Part shown: positions 9,083-17,109 of the stretch, piece by piece
Position numbering within the stretch: position 1 is the stretch's first letter
Layout: each line of letters starts with the position of its first letter
Origin: an uncultured Alphaproteobacteria bacterium
GTDB lineage: Bacteria; Pseudomonadota; Alphaproteobacteria; UBA2966
NCBI GenBank assembly: GCA_958295725.1
Contig: OY282368.1
Coordinates: 2,006,001 to 2,070,000 of the forward strand
Direction: 5' to 3'
DNA length: 64,000 nucleotides
The notes under the pieces: model-generated
What the model saw: the letters and a program-made list of their open reading frames with translations, nothing else
Database searches by the model: none
What the model was told of the DNA's origin: nothing
Translations under genes and position numbers: made by a program

Positions 9083-10495
9083 TCATCTCAGAGGACGGAT
9101 AGCCAATAGAAATCTCTTGTAGCAGCGCACATAACCTCCCTTCACTCTCGGGGATATTCCTTCCAAGGCTCGGGCCAGTTTCCCGTCTCGCAATCTTTCG
9201 TATAGCGCGTCGATATCGTCATCAGGCGCGAAGATCGCGTACACGCCGTGCGACGGGATCGCCCCGGAACGGTCGATGGCCAGCCGCGGGACCTTGGCGA
9301 GCTCGGGAACGACCAGCTTCGGCCGCGTCCAGTCCCCCGCGCGAACGCGGTCGATCGTCCGGCGCCAGTCGGCGCCGTTGCGCACGATCGAGCGCCGCCG
9401 AAGTTCGCCGGCGAACCGCCCGAGACGCGCCGCGAGCACCGGGAACCGTTCCGGATCGACCGGCTCGCCGTCGTCGCCGTGCATGACGACGACGCGGCGG
9501 CCGCGCCAGAGGACGTCTCCTTCCCTGATCTCCGAGCCGTCGATCCACGGCCGGAGGAGCTCCGGTTCGACATCCGTTTCGTGAGGCTCGAGGACGAAGG
9601 CCGGCGTATGCCCGAGCGCCGGTCCGACCTTCACGACATAACCCAATTCCCCGAAGGTCTTCCCCTTCCGGATCGAACGATCGCGCGCCGCGGGAACCTT
9701 CCCCGGTCTCCTGGATGCGATCAGGACCGTCGGGTATGCGCCCACGTCCGAGACGAACGCCTCGCCGGCGGGGAGCGAATCCTCGGAGAGCACGTCCAGG
9801 GCGGGGAGCCATCTGCGCCGGAAGCCTTCGGCGAAAGCCATGAAGCGCCAGCGATCCGAACACAGGAAACCGCATCGTCCCCCGGGACGAAGTTGCTCCA
9901 GGGCGCGGTCGAGGAACGGCAGGAACAAGTCGCCGCCGGTCATCTCGCGCGGAAGCCGATCGACATATGCGGCCTTCAGGCGCGTCGGGATCTTCGACCA
10001 CCGGATATAGGGCGGGTTGCCGACGACATGCGTGAAGCCGTCGCGAGAAGGCGCGGCCAGCAGGAAGTCGGCATCGAGGACCCATGCCTTGGCGCACGCG
10101 TCGGCGGTCCGTCGATGCGCTCCCAGTTCGCGGAGGGCGGCCCGGACCCTCGACCGCGCCTCGTCCGCCGCGCCGGGATGCAACTCGAAGGCCCGGATCC
10201 GGCCCGAGAGACTGGACGCGGAAATTTCGACGCCATGTCCACGGCAGGAAGCGACGAGGCGGCGCGCCGCTTCGACGACGAACTCCCCGTTGCCGGCGGC
10301 GGGCTCCAGGAGCCGCGACCGCGACAAATCGGCCACGCGCCGCCAGCCGACGGCGTCGAGAATCCGGCGGACGACGGCGGGCTTCGTGTAGACGCCGCAG
10401 CGGCGGTGGAGCGCGTCTATCTCCCTCTCCAACCCACCGCCGACGGTATCGGGGATCGCCCCGACGGTGTCGCTCGACGTACGGCCCTGGAGCAT
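9083..10495 (-). CDS. TaqI-like N6-adenine DNA methyltransferase
   Basis: 470 residues. Motif I is LLEPAAGNGEFVVEA (~residues 62-76) and motif IV is GNPPYIRW (~158-165), typical of gamma-class adenine methylases. The remaining ~250 residues form the target-recognition half (WIDGSEIREGDVLW, then a VPELAKVPRLAID stretch). It starts at ATG 10495, divergent from the cytosine methylase with 148 bp between. No restriction endonuclease gene adjoins it, so it may be an orphan, a fused modification unit, or part of a system whose nuclease is unrecognised. Confidence 0.88.
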   Translation of the reverse strand: MLQGRTSSDTVGAIPDTVGGGLEREIDALHRRCGVYTKPAVVRRILDAVGWRRVADLSRSRLLEPAAGNGEFVVEAARRLVASCRGHGVEISASSLSGRIRAFELHPGAADEARSRVRAALRELGAHRRTADACAKAWVLDADFLLAAPSRDGFTHVVGNPPYIRWSKIPTRLKAAYVDRLPREMTGGDLFLPFLDRALEQLRPGGRCGFLCSDRWRFMAFAEGFRRRWLPALDVLSEDSLPAGEAFVSDVGAYPTVLIASRRPGKVPAARDRSIRKGKTFGELGYVVKVGPALGHTPAFVLEPHETDVEPELLRPWIDGSEIREGDVLWRGRRVVVMHGDDGEPVDPERFPVLAARLGRFAGELRRRSIVRNGADWRRTIDRVRAGDWTRPKLVVPELAKVPRLAIDRSGAIPSHGVYAIFAPDDDIDALYERLRDGKLARALEGISPRVKGGYVRCYKRFLLAIRPLR

Positions 10496-10643
10496 CCTTC
10501 CTCCGTGTCACGCGCCATCCAATCGGTAACATGCGCGGAACGCGAGCGCCATGTTCCGAGATCGGCGGTTCGTGGTAGGGTGACGAGGAGCGTATCGCTC
10601 CCATCGGCTATGACGAAGGTTATCGTATCGTTTACGGAGCGTA
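10496..10643. promoter_or_regulatory. Divergent promoter region between two DNA methylase genes
   Basis: 148 bp separate the start codons of the N6 and C5 methylases, so both promoters must lie here unless transcription enters from outside. The half nearest the C5 gene is less GC-rich. A GGAG ribosome site stands just before ATG 10644. I cannot identify a C-box or other operator by eye. Confidence 0.4.
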
Positions 10644-11780
10644 ATGTCTGTCGTCGGCCTCTTTTCGGGAATCGGGGGTTTCGAACGCGCCTTCTCCGAG
10701 GTCGGGTTCGAAACCGCTCTGCTGGTCGAGATCGACCCGGCGGCCCGGGCCGTATTGAAAGCCCGGTTCCCGGACGTCGAAGTCCGTTCCGACGTATGCG
10801 ACCTCTCCAGCCTGCCTTCCGGCGCGACGGTCGTCACGGCCGGCTTCCCTTGCCAGAATCTCAGCATGGCAGGCGACAAGGCGGGTATCTCCGGGTCGAA
10901 ATCGAGCGTTGTAGAAAAGTTGTTCGATCTGATCGCGGCGTCGGGACCTCCAATCGTAATCGTCGAGAACGTCTACTTCATGCTCCAGCTCGATTCGGGC
11001 GGAGCGATGGAGTGGCTGGTAGAGCGGTTCGAACGTCTCGGCTACCGCTGGGCTTACCGGGTTCTCGATACGATGGGTTTCGGGCTTCCGCAGCGCCGTC
11101 GGCGCGTATACATGCTCGCGTGCCGGGATATGGACCCTCGAACGATCCTGTTCGCCGACGACGAGCCCCCGATGGACATGCCCTCGCCCAGCCTGCGATA
11201 CCCGCTGGGGTTCTACTGGACCGAAGGCCGTTCGGGAATAGGGCTGACGGTCGATGGCATTCCGCCGCTCAAGGCCGGCTCCACGTTGGGAATCCCTTCG
11301 GCCCCTGCGGTGTTGTTCCCCGACGGGGCCGTTCTGATGCCGAGCCTCCAGTCCTGCGAGGAATTGCAGGGATTCCCGGCCGGGTGGACCAGCGTCGAAG
11401 ACGACCATAGGGACAGGAACCCCGAATGGCGGATGGTCGGAAACGCCGTCTCGGTCCCGGTCGCGCGATGGATCGCCGAGCGTATCGGGACGCCGGGGAC
11501 GATATCGGATTTCGGGGAGACGGCCATCGGGCGAGGCGACCGATGGCCGGACGCCGGATGGAACGTCGGCGACAGCCGCGTGGGAGTCGTCGCCGGCGAC
11601 AAACCGGTCGTGGCGAAAGCTCGGTCGATCTCCGGGTTTCGGGATCACTCTTGGTCACGGCTGTCCGACCGCGCCATGAATGGCTTCATCGCCCGGGCGG
11701 AAGAGGGGGGCCTTCGGATGCCGGACGGTTTTCTGGACACGCTCCGTAAAGCGGAGCGGAAAGTTCCGAAGGCGGCGTGA
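10644..11780 (+). CDS. C5-cytosine-specific DNA methyltransferase
   Basis: 378 residues. Motif I is LFSGIGGFERAF (5-16), the catalytic motif IV is GFPCQNLSMAG (Cys near residue 70), motif VI is IVENV, motif VIII is LPQRRRRVYML, and the late motifs include ELQGFPAGW and MVGNAVSVPVARWIAERIG. These are the full set for a Dcm/HhaI-type enzyme. About 100 residues follow motif X (to KVPKAA) and match nothing known. The vsr gene downstream is the usual partner of C5 methylases, repairing T:G mismatches from deaminated 5-methylcytosine. No cognate endonuclease is visible. Confidence 0.93.
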   Translation: MSVVGLFSGIGGFERAFSEVGFETALLVEIDPAARAVLKARFPDVEVRSDVCDLSSLPSGATVVTAGFPCQNLSMAGDKAGISGSKSSVVEKLFDLIAASGPPIVIVENVYFMLQLDSGGAMEWLVERFERLGYRWAYRVLDTMGFGLPQRRRRVYMLACRDMDPRTILFADDEPPMDMPSPSLRYPLGFYWTEGRSGIGLTVDGIPPLKAGSTLGIPSAPAVLFPDGAVLMPSLQSCEELQGFPAGWTSVEDDHRDRNPEWRMVGNAVSVPVARWIAERIGTPGTISDFGETAIGRGDRWPDAGWNVGDSRVGVVAGDKPVVAKARSISGFRDHSWSRLSDRAMNGFIARAEEGGLRMPDGFLDTLRKAERKVPKAA

Positions 11781-11816
11781 GAACAGCTCGCCGCTTCCGG
11801 GACATGGAGTGCGTGA

Positions 11817-12371
11817 ATGGATATCGTGAGCAAGGAAACACGCTCGCGGATTATGGCGAGGGTCGGACAAAAGGATACCGGCCCGGAAATTCTTCTCCGA
11901 TCGGCCCTGCACAGAACCGGCCTTCGATATCGGTTGCACGACAGGACACTGCCGGGCAGTCCCGATCTGGTCTTTCCACGTTTCCGTTCCGCCGTTTTCA
12001 TCCATGGTTGCTATTGGCATTCGCACGGTTGCCACAGGTCGACCGTTCCGAAATCACGCCGTGAATTCTGGGAAGAAAAGTTTCGCGCCAATCGGAGAAG
12101 GGACGCCCGCGATGCCGCGCTACTGAGGGAACGGGGCTGGCGCGTCATGATCGTGTGGGAATGCGCCCTGATCGGAAAACACGCCTCGGAGCCGAAAAAC
12201 GTCGCGGAGCGGGTGCGTGTTTGGCTGGCGGGAGTGGAAGAGCGTGGCGAGGTTTCCGGGCACCTGCCCGGAACCAGTGCCCCGAAAGCGCCCGAATCCC
12301 GGTTGTCCCGGCGGGAGACCGACACGGCGGTTCACGCCGCCGGCGCGCGCGGTGGGCCGGGAAGCGGTTGA
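11817..12371 (+). CDS. vsr: Very short patch repair (Vsr) DNA mismatch endonuclease with aberrant tail
   Basis: 184-residue ORF. Diagnostic Vsr sequences: VSKETRSRIMARVGQKDTGP, then LPGSPDLVFP (catalytic Asp), AVFIHGCYWHSHGC (zinc and active-site His/Cys) and FWEEKFRANRRRD. It nicks 5' of the T in T:G mismatches arising at methylated cytosines and works with the upstream cytosine methylase, 36 bp away. Family members usually end around residue 140-155. From about residue 160 the frame runs into duplicated sequence: residues resembling the micro-ORF before modA, then the methylase remnant, where the stop is found. The original 3' end was probably replaced by recombination. The catalytic core looks intact. 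Confidence 0.9.
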   Translation: MDIVSKETRSRIMARVGQKDTGPEILLRSALHRTGLRYRLHDRTLPGSPDLVFPRFRSAVFIHGCYWHSHGCHRSTVPKSRREFWEEKFRANRRRDARDAALLRERGWRVMIVWECALIGKHASEPKNVAERVRVWLAGVEERGEVSGHLPGTSAPKAPESRLSRRETDTAVHAAGARGGPGSG

Positions 12372-12525
12372 TCGACACGTACAACGGATACGGTGACGCG
12401 CTGGCGATCGGCGTCGCCGACTGCCCGTCGGTCAAGTGCCATCTCGACCGTTTTCTACCCGCGCTGAAACGGAGACGGGACAGGGGGACGCCGACGTCGC
12501 CGCGGTCGAGGAAGGACGGCCGTGA
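12342..12525 (+). pseudogene. Decayed duplicate of the 3' end of the large N6 methylase gene
   Basis: Bases 12342-12480 align with about 4204-4350 of the methylase gene: RWAGKRLIDTYNGYGD...HLDRFLPALKRRRDRG against RWAGKWLIDTHNGHGD...HLDRFLPALKRRRDKG. Two deletions then join it to short pieces equivalent to ~4705-4722 (gacgccgacgtcgccgc) and 4784-4809 (ending ggacggccgtga, including the stop codon). No start codon or catalytic motif remains. It shows that a second homologous methylase, or a duplication of this one, once ended here. Confidence 0.85.
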
Positions 12526-12760
12526 CTCGCGATGACGGGCGCTTCCCGTCCGGGCCGAACACCCGACAGCCTGTTCGAGAGGCGCGACAAGCCACCCGCC
12601 GCGCAATACGCCGGCTTGGTCGGGGTAACCGCGAATCGTCCTCGGCCGACTCTCCGGCCCCGCGCGCCTTTGGAGGCGGAAGGACATCGGCAGCGGGCCT
12701 TCGGAAGCGTCGCACGGGCGAATCCTCATGCCCGGGATGCCCGACTCGAACGTCGCGCCG
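12526..12760. other. Stretch without a supported gene before the Fic gene
   Basis: An open frame runs through here into the Fic gene, but its translation is rich in Arg, Ser and Pro with no family signal, as expected from high-GC non-coding DNA. Probably debris between the methylase remnant and the Fic repeat. Confidence 0.5.
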
Positions 12761-12830
12761 TGACGGCCACTCGTGGCGTATAACGGACGTTGTCGGCCAC
12801 TTTCGCGATCAAGTGGCGCTCAAAGCGCAG
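12761..12830. repeat. Upstream, diverged copy of the 70-bp Fic-flanking repeat
   Basis: Contains tgacggccactcgtg, then cggacgttgtcggccacttt and gtggcgctcaaagcg in the same order and spacing as the units at 14041-14180, with several substitutions. It lies about 95 bp before the Fic start codon, where an operator would be expected. Confidence 0.75.
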
Positions 12831-12923
12831 CGATGGCATTATCGGCCCGTGGGACGGCCAGAAGACGCCGAACACGCGAGGAACCGACCGCCCACCGAAA
12901 GCGCCGAGGCCTGGAGACGCCCG

Positions 12924-14036
12924 ATGCGACCCGTGCGATACCATGTCGGTGGATTTCCTCCCGAGGACCTCGACTGGGCGGAGCTGATTCCGTTCATCGG
13001 CCCGGCCACGGCGTCGGTGGCCCGCTACGACGGAACGCTCGCCGCCATTCCGAACCCGCGCATCCTGCTGGCGCCCCTGACCACTCGGGAAGCGGTCCTC
13101 TCGTCGCGCATCGAGGGCACCCAAACGACGATGGGCGAGGTTCTGGAATTCGAGGCCGTGCGGGAATCGGCTTCGCCCTCGCGCCTCGACGACATCCACG
13201 AGGTGCTCAACTACCGCGCCGCCATGCGGCGGGCCGAAGAGATGCTGCGGGACCTGCCGCTGTCCCAGCGGGTCGTCCGCGAGGCGCATCGCGTGTTGCT
13301 ATCCGGCGTGCGGGGCGAGGGAAAGGATCCCGGCGAATACCGCCGAACGGCCAACTGGATCGGACCGCCCGGCCGCGCCATCGACGAGGCCAGGTTCGTG
13401 CCTATCGACGCGGGACGCCTTCCCAACGCCATGAGCGCGTGGGAGGCCTACATCCACGCGGATGCCCCCGACCGGTTGGTGCAGCTCGCCATTCTGCACG
13501 CCGAGTTCGAGGCCCTGCATCCCTTTCTGGACGGCAACGGGCGTCTGGGTCGCCTGCTGGTGCCCTTGTTTCTCTGGAAGCACGGCCATATCAGGGAACC
13601 GACATTCTATATCAGCGCCTATTTCGAGGCCCGTCGCGATGCGTACTACGAAGGCCTGCTCACCGTGTCGCGCGACGGCGACTGGACCGGCTGGTGCCGA
13701 TTCTTCCTGCAAGCCGTCCAGGCCCAAGCCGAGGACAGCCTCGCCAAGGCGCAAGGTATTCTCGATCTCTACGAGGACATGAAGAAGCGCGTGGCGGATC
13801 TTACCCGCTCCCGGTACGCCATCCACGCCCTGGACTGGATATTCGAACGCCCCATATTCGGCGGCGCCGATTTCGTCGCCGGAATAGACAGCGCCCAGCG
13901 AACAGCGCGGCGGATCCTGGACGTGTTGTGCGAGAACGGCATCCTGCGCGTCGTTGCGCCGGGCTCGGGGCGTCGAACCGCCGTTCTCGCGTTTCCCGAC
14001 CTTCTGGACATCGTGGACGAAGAGAAAATGCCTTGA
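12924..14036 (+). CDS. Fic-domain AMP-transferase-type protein with inhibitory motif and C-terminal winged helix
   Basis: 370 residues. The inhibitory helix SSRIEG (60-65) fits the (S/T)xxxE(G/N) rule of class II Fic proteins, which block themselves with an N-terminal glutamate. The active-site loop HPFLDGNGRLGR is at 199-210. The C-terminal ~70 residues (SAQRTARRILDVLCENGILR...) resemble a winged helix. Fic enzymes usually transfer AMP from ATP to a protein hydroxyl; the target here is unknown. I start at ATG 12924 (MRPVRYHVGGFPPEDLDW); the longer open frame upstream has no family similarity. The gene is bracketed by copies of one repeat, suggesting self-regulation through the winged helix or mobility as a cassette. 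Confidence 0.92.
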   Translation: MRPVRYHVGGFPPEDLDWAELIPFIGPATASVARYDGTLAAIPNPRILLAPLTTREAVLSSRIEGTQTTMGEVLEFEAVRESASPSRLDDIHEVLNYRAAMRRAEEMLRDLPLSQRVVREAHRVLLSGVRGEGKDPGEYRRTANWIGPPGRAIDEARFVPIDAGRLPNAMSAWEAYIHADAPDRLVQLAILHAEFEALHPFLDGNGRLGRLLVPLFLWKHGHIREPTFYISAYFEARRDAYYEGLLTVSRDGDWTGWCRFFLQAVQAQAEDSLAKAQGILDLYEDMKKRVADLTRSRYAIHALDWIFERPIFGGADFVAGIDSAQRTARRILDVLCENGILRVVAPGSGRRTAVLAFPDLLDIVDEEKMP

Positions 14037-14040
14037 ATGC

Positions 14041-14190
14041 TTTGTCGGCCACTTGTGACACACAACGGCTGTTGTCGGCCACTTTCGGAGCTTTGTGGCC
14101 GTCAAAGCGTTTTGTCGGCCACTTGTGACACACAACGGCCGTTGTCGGCCACTTTCGAGGCTTTGTGACCGTCAAAGCGTTTTGTCGGCC
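14041..14190. repeat. Two tandem 70-bp repeats downstream of the Fic gene, plus start of a third
   Basis: Units at 14041-14110 and 14111-14180 are nearly identical; a third begins at 14181 and breaks after tttgtcggcc. Each unit holds two direct copies of tgtcggccactt spaced 30 bp apart, and an inverted half (gtggccg or gtgaccg) near its end. The array begins 4 bp after the Fic stop codon. Confidence 0.9.
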
Positions 14191-14205
14191 ATGACTGGCC
14201 GACAA
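14182..14205. promoter_or_regulatory. Perfect 9-bp palindrome closing the repeat array
   Basis: ttgtcggcc, six bases, then ggccgacaa: a perfect inverted repeat built from the repeat's core half-site. It could be an operator for a dimeric protein or the stem of a terminator. There is no T-run after it, so an operator or a recombination scar is at least as likely. Confidence 0.6.
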
Positions 14206-14363
14206 GTATCCCTCGCCATCGGGCACGGGCGCGAATGGGCGGCCTTGGACCGCGGCTTCTCGATCCGTCCCGGACCGCGCGCGCAATCTTCTGGATGGCC
14301 GGGTCGCGATCGACGAAGATGCGTCCGACATGAATATCCGTGGGCGCCCGAGAGGAGGCCGGG

Positions 14364-14435
14364 ATGTCGTCCCGGCGGGAAATCGACGAGGCGGTTCGCG
14401 CCGTCGGCGCGGGGACCGGAACACCCTTCGGATGA
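14364..14435 (+). CDS. Possible 23-residue leader ORF coupled to modA
   Basis: ATG 14364 has a strong ribosome site (agaggagg, six bases upstream). The 23-codon frame (MSSRREIDEAVRAVGAG..., ending TPFG) stops in an ATGA overlap with the modA start, which has no ribosome site of its own. Translation of this frame could therefore deliver ribosomes to modA. A similar peptide (SRRETDTAVHAAGA) is encoded at ~12305-12346 inside the vsr tail, so it may instead be a gene fragment spread by duplication. Confidence 0.4.
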   Translation: MSSRREIDEAVRAVGAGTGTPFG

Positions 14436-15217
14436 CCGGTCCAGCGAGACAGTCGGGCATCTCTTCCGTCGCGGCGGGGGTCCTGCTCCTGTCGGCGTCG
14501 CTCGTCCCGGCGGGAACCGCCGCGACGGCGCGCGTGGGAGAGGTGCGGGCGGCGGTGGCCGCCAACTTCAGCCTCGCCGCCCGCGACATCGGCGCCGCAT
14601 TCGAGAGGGCGACGGGACACAGGGCCGTCTTCAGCTTCGGATCGACCGGGCAACTCTTCGCGCAGATCGCGCAAGCGGCGCCCCACGAAGTCTTCCTCGC
14701 CGCCGACCAGGCGCGTCCCCGCAAGGCGGTCGAGGACGGATACGCCGTGCCCGGAACCCGGTTCACCTACGCAGTGGGCCGTCTGGCGCTCTATAGCCGC
14801 GAACCCGGCCCGCGGCTGAGCGTAGCGACGCTGCGGGACCGATCGTTCGACCGACTCGCCATCGCCAATCCGACGACGGCCCCCTACGGGGCCGCCGCCG
14901 TCCAGGCGCTGCGGGCGCTCGGCGTCCACGAACGCCTCGCGCCCCGGTTCGTCCGGGGCATCGACGTCGGCCAGGCCTTCCGGTTCGTCGCCACCGGCAA
15001 TGCGGAATTCGGCCTTGTCGCCCTCTCGCAGGTCGGCCGCGGCGTCGCGGGATCGCACTGGGTGGTGCCCGCCGACCTTCACGCGGCCATCGCGCAAGAC
15101 GCGGTGCTCCTGCGGCAGGGCCTCGGCAACGGCGCAGCGCGCGCCTTCCTGGACTTCTTGCGCGGACCCGAGGCGCGCGCCATCAAGGAAGCGCGCGGCT
15201 ACGGCGCGGGCAATTGA
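14432..15217 (+). CDS. modA: Molybdate ABC transporter, periplasmic binding protein
   Basis: 261 residues. An N-terminal hydrophobic stretch ([19 protein letters not shown]) is the secretion signal. The mature start [20 protein letters not shown] and the [13 protein letters not shown] and [17 protein letters not shown] segments are characteristic of ModA; it binds molybdate or tungstate and delivers it to ModBC. It is first of modABC, with modB 10 bp downstream. ATG 14432 overlaps the stop of a micro-ORF. No ModE gene or Mo-box is recognised nearby. Confidence 0.93.
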   Translation: MTGPARQSGISSVAAGVLLLSASLVPAGTAATARVGEVRAAVAANFSLAARDIGAAFERATGHRAVFSFGSTGQLFAQIAQAAPHEVFLAADQARPRKAVEDGYAVPGTRFTYAVGRLALYSREPGPRLSVATLRDRSFDRLAIANPTTAPYGAAAVQALRALGVHERLAPRFVRGIDVGQAFRFVATGNAEFGLVALSQVGRGVAGSHWVVPADLHAAIAQDAVLLRQGLGNGAARAFLDFLRGPEARAIKEARGYGAGN

Positions 15218-15227
15218 GAGAGCGGCC

Positions 15228-15908
15228 TTGGACATCGCGGAGCTCTGGCCGGTCGTCCGGTTGACCCTGGAGCTGGCGGTCGTCGCGACCGCACTGCTGC
15301 TCCTGATCGCGACGCCGGTCGCGTGGTGGCTGGCGAGGTCCAGAGCGCGCTGGAAGGAAGCGGTCGCCGCCGTCGTCGCCCTGCCCCTGGTCCTGCCGCC
15401 GACCGTGCTCGGGTTCTATCTGTTGATCCTGCTGGGGCCGGACGGCCCCGGCGGATGGATCGCCGGGGCGTTCGGCGGGCGCTCCCTGGCCTTCACGTTC
15501 GAGGGCCTGGTAATCGGCTCGGTCGTCTATTCGATGCCGTTCGTCGCGCAACCGATCCGCAACGCCTTCGAGGCCGTCGGCGACCGCCCGCTCGAAGTCG
15601 CCGCGACCCTGCGCGCTTCGCCGTGGGACGCGTTCTGGACGGTCGCCGTGCCTCTGGCGCGCCCCGGCTACGTCACCGGCGCGGTCCTCGGCTTCGCCCA
15701 CACTGTGGGAGAGTTCGGCGTCGTCCTGATGATCGGCGGCAGCATCCCGGACGAGACCCGAGTCCTGTCGATCGCCATCTTCGAGCTGGTCGAGACCCTG
15801 CGCTGGGCGGAGGCCCACGTCCTCGCCGGCGGGCTGCTGGTATTCTCCTTCGCCGTCGTCACGATCATGACGGTCGTCGAGAAGCGCGCGCGGCGGCCCG
15901 GATCGTGA
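15228..15908 (+). CDS. modB: Molybdate ABC transporter permease
   Basis: 226 residues with about five hydrophobic membrane segments. The cytoplasmic coupling loop is seen in [25 protein letters not shown] (split here as [15 protein letters not shown] and [10 protein letters not shown]), the EAA motif of ModB. It starts at TTG 15228 ([15 protein letters not shown]), preceded by gagagagcgg; no ATG fits the family start. It forms the membrane channel of the importer and is followed 4 bp later by modC. Confidence 0.92.
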   Translation: MDIAELWPVVRLTLELAVVATALLLLIATPVAWWLARSRARWKEAVAAVVALPLVLPPTVLGFYLLILLGPDGPGGWIAGAFGGRSLAFTFEGLVIGSVVYSMPFVAQPIRNAFEAVGDRPLEVAATLRASPWDAFWTVAVPLARPGYVTGAVLGFAHTVGEFGVVLMIGGSIPDETRVLSIAIFELVETLRWAEAHVLAGGLLVFSFAVVTIMTVVEKRARRPGS

Positions 15909-15912
15909 CCGC

Positions 15913-17097
15913 ATGGCCATGACCATGGAAAACCATCGGATCGAGGCGGCGTTCACCGGCACCCTCGGCGACTTCTCCCTCGACGTCGCATTCGAGGCGC
16001 CGATGAGGGGCATCGCTGCCCTGTTCGGCGCATCCGGTTGCGGGAAGTCCACGACGCTTCGCTGCATCGCCGGATTGCAGCGCCTGTCGGGCCGCCTGGT
16101 CGTCGGCGGAGAGGTCTGGCAGGACGACGACGCGGGCGTGTTCCTCAAGCCTCACAGACGACCGGTCGGCGTCGTCTTTCAGGACGCGAGCCTGTTTCCG
16201 CACCTGTCCGTGCGCGGGAACCTGCTCTACGGAGCCCGGCGCGCCGAACGCTCGGGCGTCCCGCCGGCCATCCGTTCCCGGGACGTCATCGCGTTGCTCG
16301 GACTCGGACACCTTCTCGACCGCGCCCCCGGCGCCCTGTCGGGCGGCGAGCGCCAGCGCGTGGCGGTCGGCCGCGCCCTGCTCTCCCAGCCGCGCCTGCT
16401 GCTGATGGACGAGCCGCTGTCCTCCCTCGACCGGATGGCGAAGGACGAGATACTGCCGTACTTCGAGGGGCTCCACGAGGAGCTGTCGATCCCCATGCTC
16501 TACGTCAGCCACGACATCGCGGAAGTGGCCCGCCTGGCGGACTGGGCGGTCATCCTGTCGTCCGGCCGGAAGCTGGCGGAAGGGCCGGTGCGGGACCTGC
16601 TGGAACGTCTCGACCTGTGGCCCGAGACCGGACGGTTCGAGGCCGGCGTCCTCCTCACCGCGCGGGTGACGGGTCATGACCGGACATACAGCGTGACGTA
16701 CCTGGACCACCATGGGCAGACGATTTCCATGCCGGCCCGGGACCTGGCGATCGGCGCCGAGGTGAGGCTCCGCGTCCGAGCGCGCGACGTGTCGCTCGCC
16801 ACACGCCGGCCCGAAGCGATCAGCGTGCGCAACATCCTCTCCGGGACGGTCGTGGAGATCGCCGAGGATTCGGACACGGCCTACGCGGAAACCCTGATCG
16901 ACATCGGTGGCGGGCGGCTTCGGGCGCGCGTGACCCGCCAGTCCGTCGCCGACCTGCGCCTCGCGCCGGGCGCGCCAGTCTACGCGCTGGTCAAGTCCAT
17001 CGCCTTCGACCGCGGGACGCTGTCCGTCGCGGCGACGGCTCCGGCGGAGACGGGCGGGAGAAAGCCCGCGTTCCCGGAAAACGGCGATGGCCGTTGA
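15913..17097 (+). CDS. modC: Molybdate ABC transporter ATPase
   Basis: 394 residues. Walker A is GASGCGKST (~36-44), the Q loop lies in VVFQDASLFPHL, the signature is LSGGERQRVAVGRALL, Walker B is LLLMDEPLSSLD, and the switch histidine is in YVSHD. After residue ~280 comes a TOBE/Mop-type domain (SVRNILSGTVVEI...VDIG-like) that binds oxyanions and adjusts transport to cell molybdenum. It is last of modABC and converges with the hyuB stop 12 bp further on. Confidence 0.94.
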   Translation: MAMTMENHRIEAAFTGTLGDFSLDVAFEAPMRGIAALFGASGCGKSTTLRCIAGLQRLSGRLVVGGEVWQDDDAGVFLKPHRRPVGVVFQDASLFPHLSVRGNLLYGARRAERSGVPPAIRSRDVIALLGLGHLLDRAPGALSGGERQRVAVGRALLSQPRLLLMDEPLSSLDRMAKDEILPYFEGLHEELSIPMLYVSHDIAEVARLADWAVILSSGRKLAEGPVRDLLERLDLWPETGRFEAGVLLTARVTGHDRTYSVTYLDHHGQTISMPARDLAIGAEVRLRVRARDVSLATRRPEAISVRNILSGTVVEIAEDSDTAYAETLIDIGGGRLRARVTRQSVADLRLAPGAPVYALVKSIAFDRGTLSVAATAPAETGGRKPAFPENGDGR

Positions 17098-17109
17098 CTG
17101 GCCCGCGAT

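Noticed and set aside
14041..14200. Frames with a repeated VCHKWPTK-type peptide
   Set aside because: Translation of the 70-bp DNA repeat after the Fic gene; no start or codon bias supports a protein.
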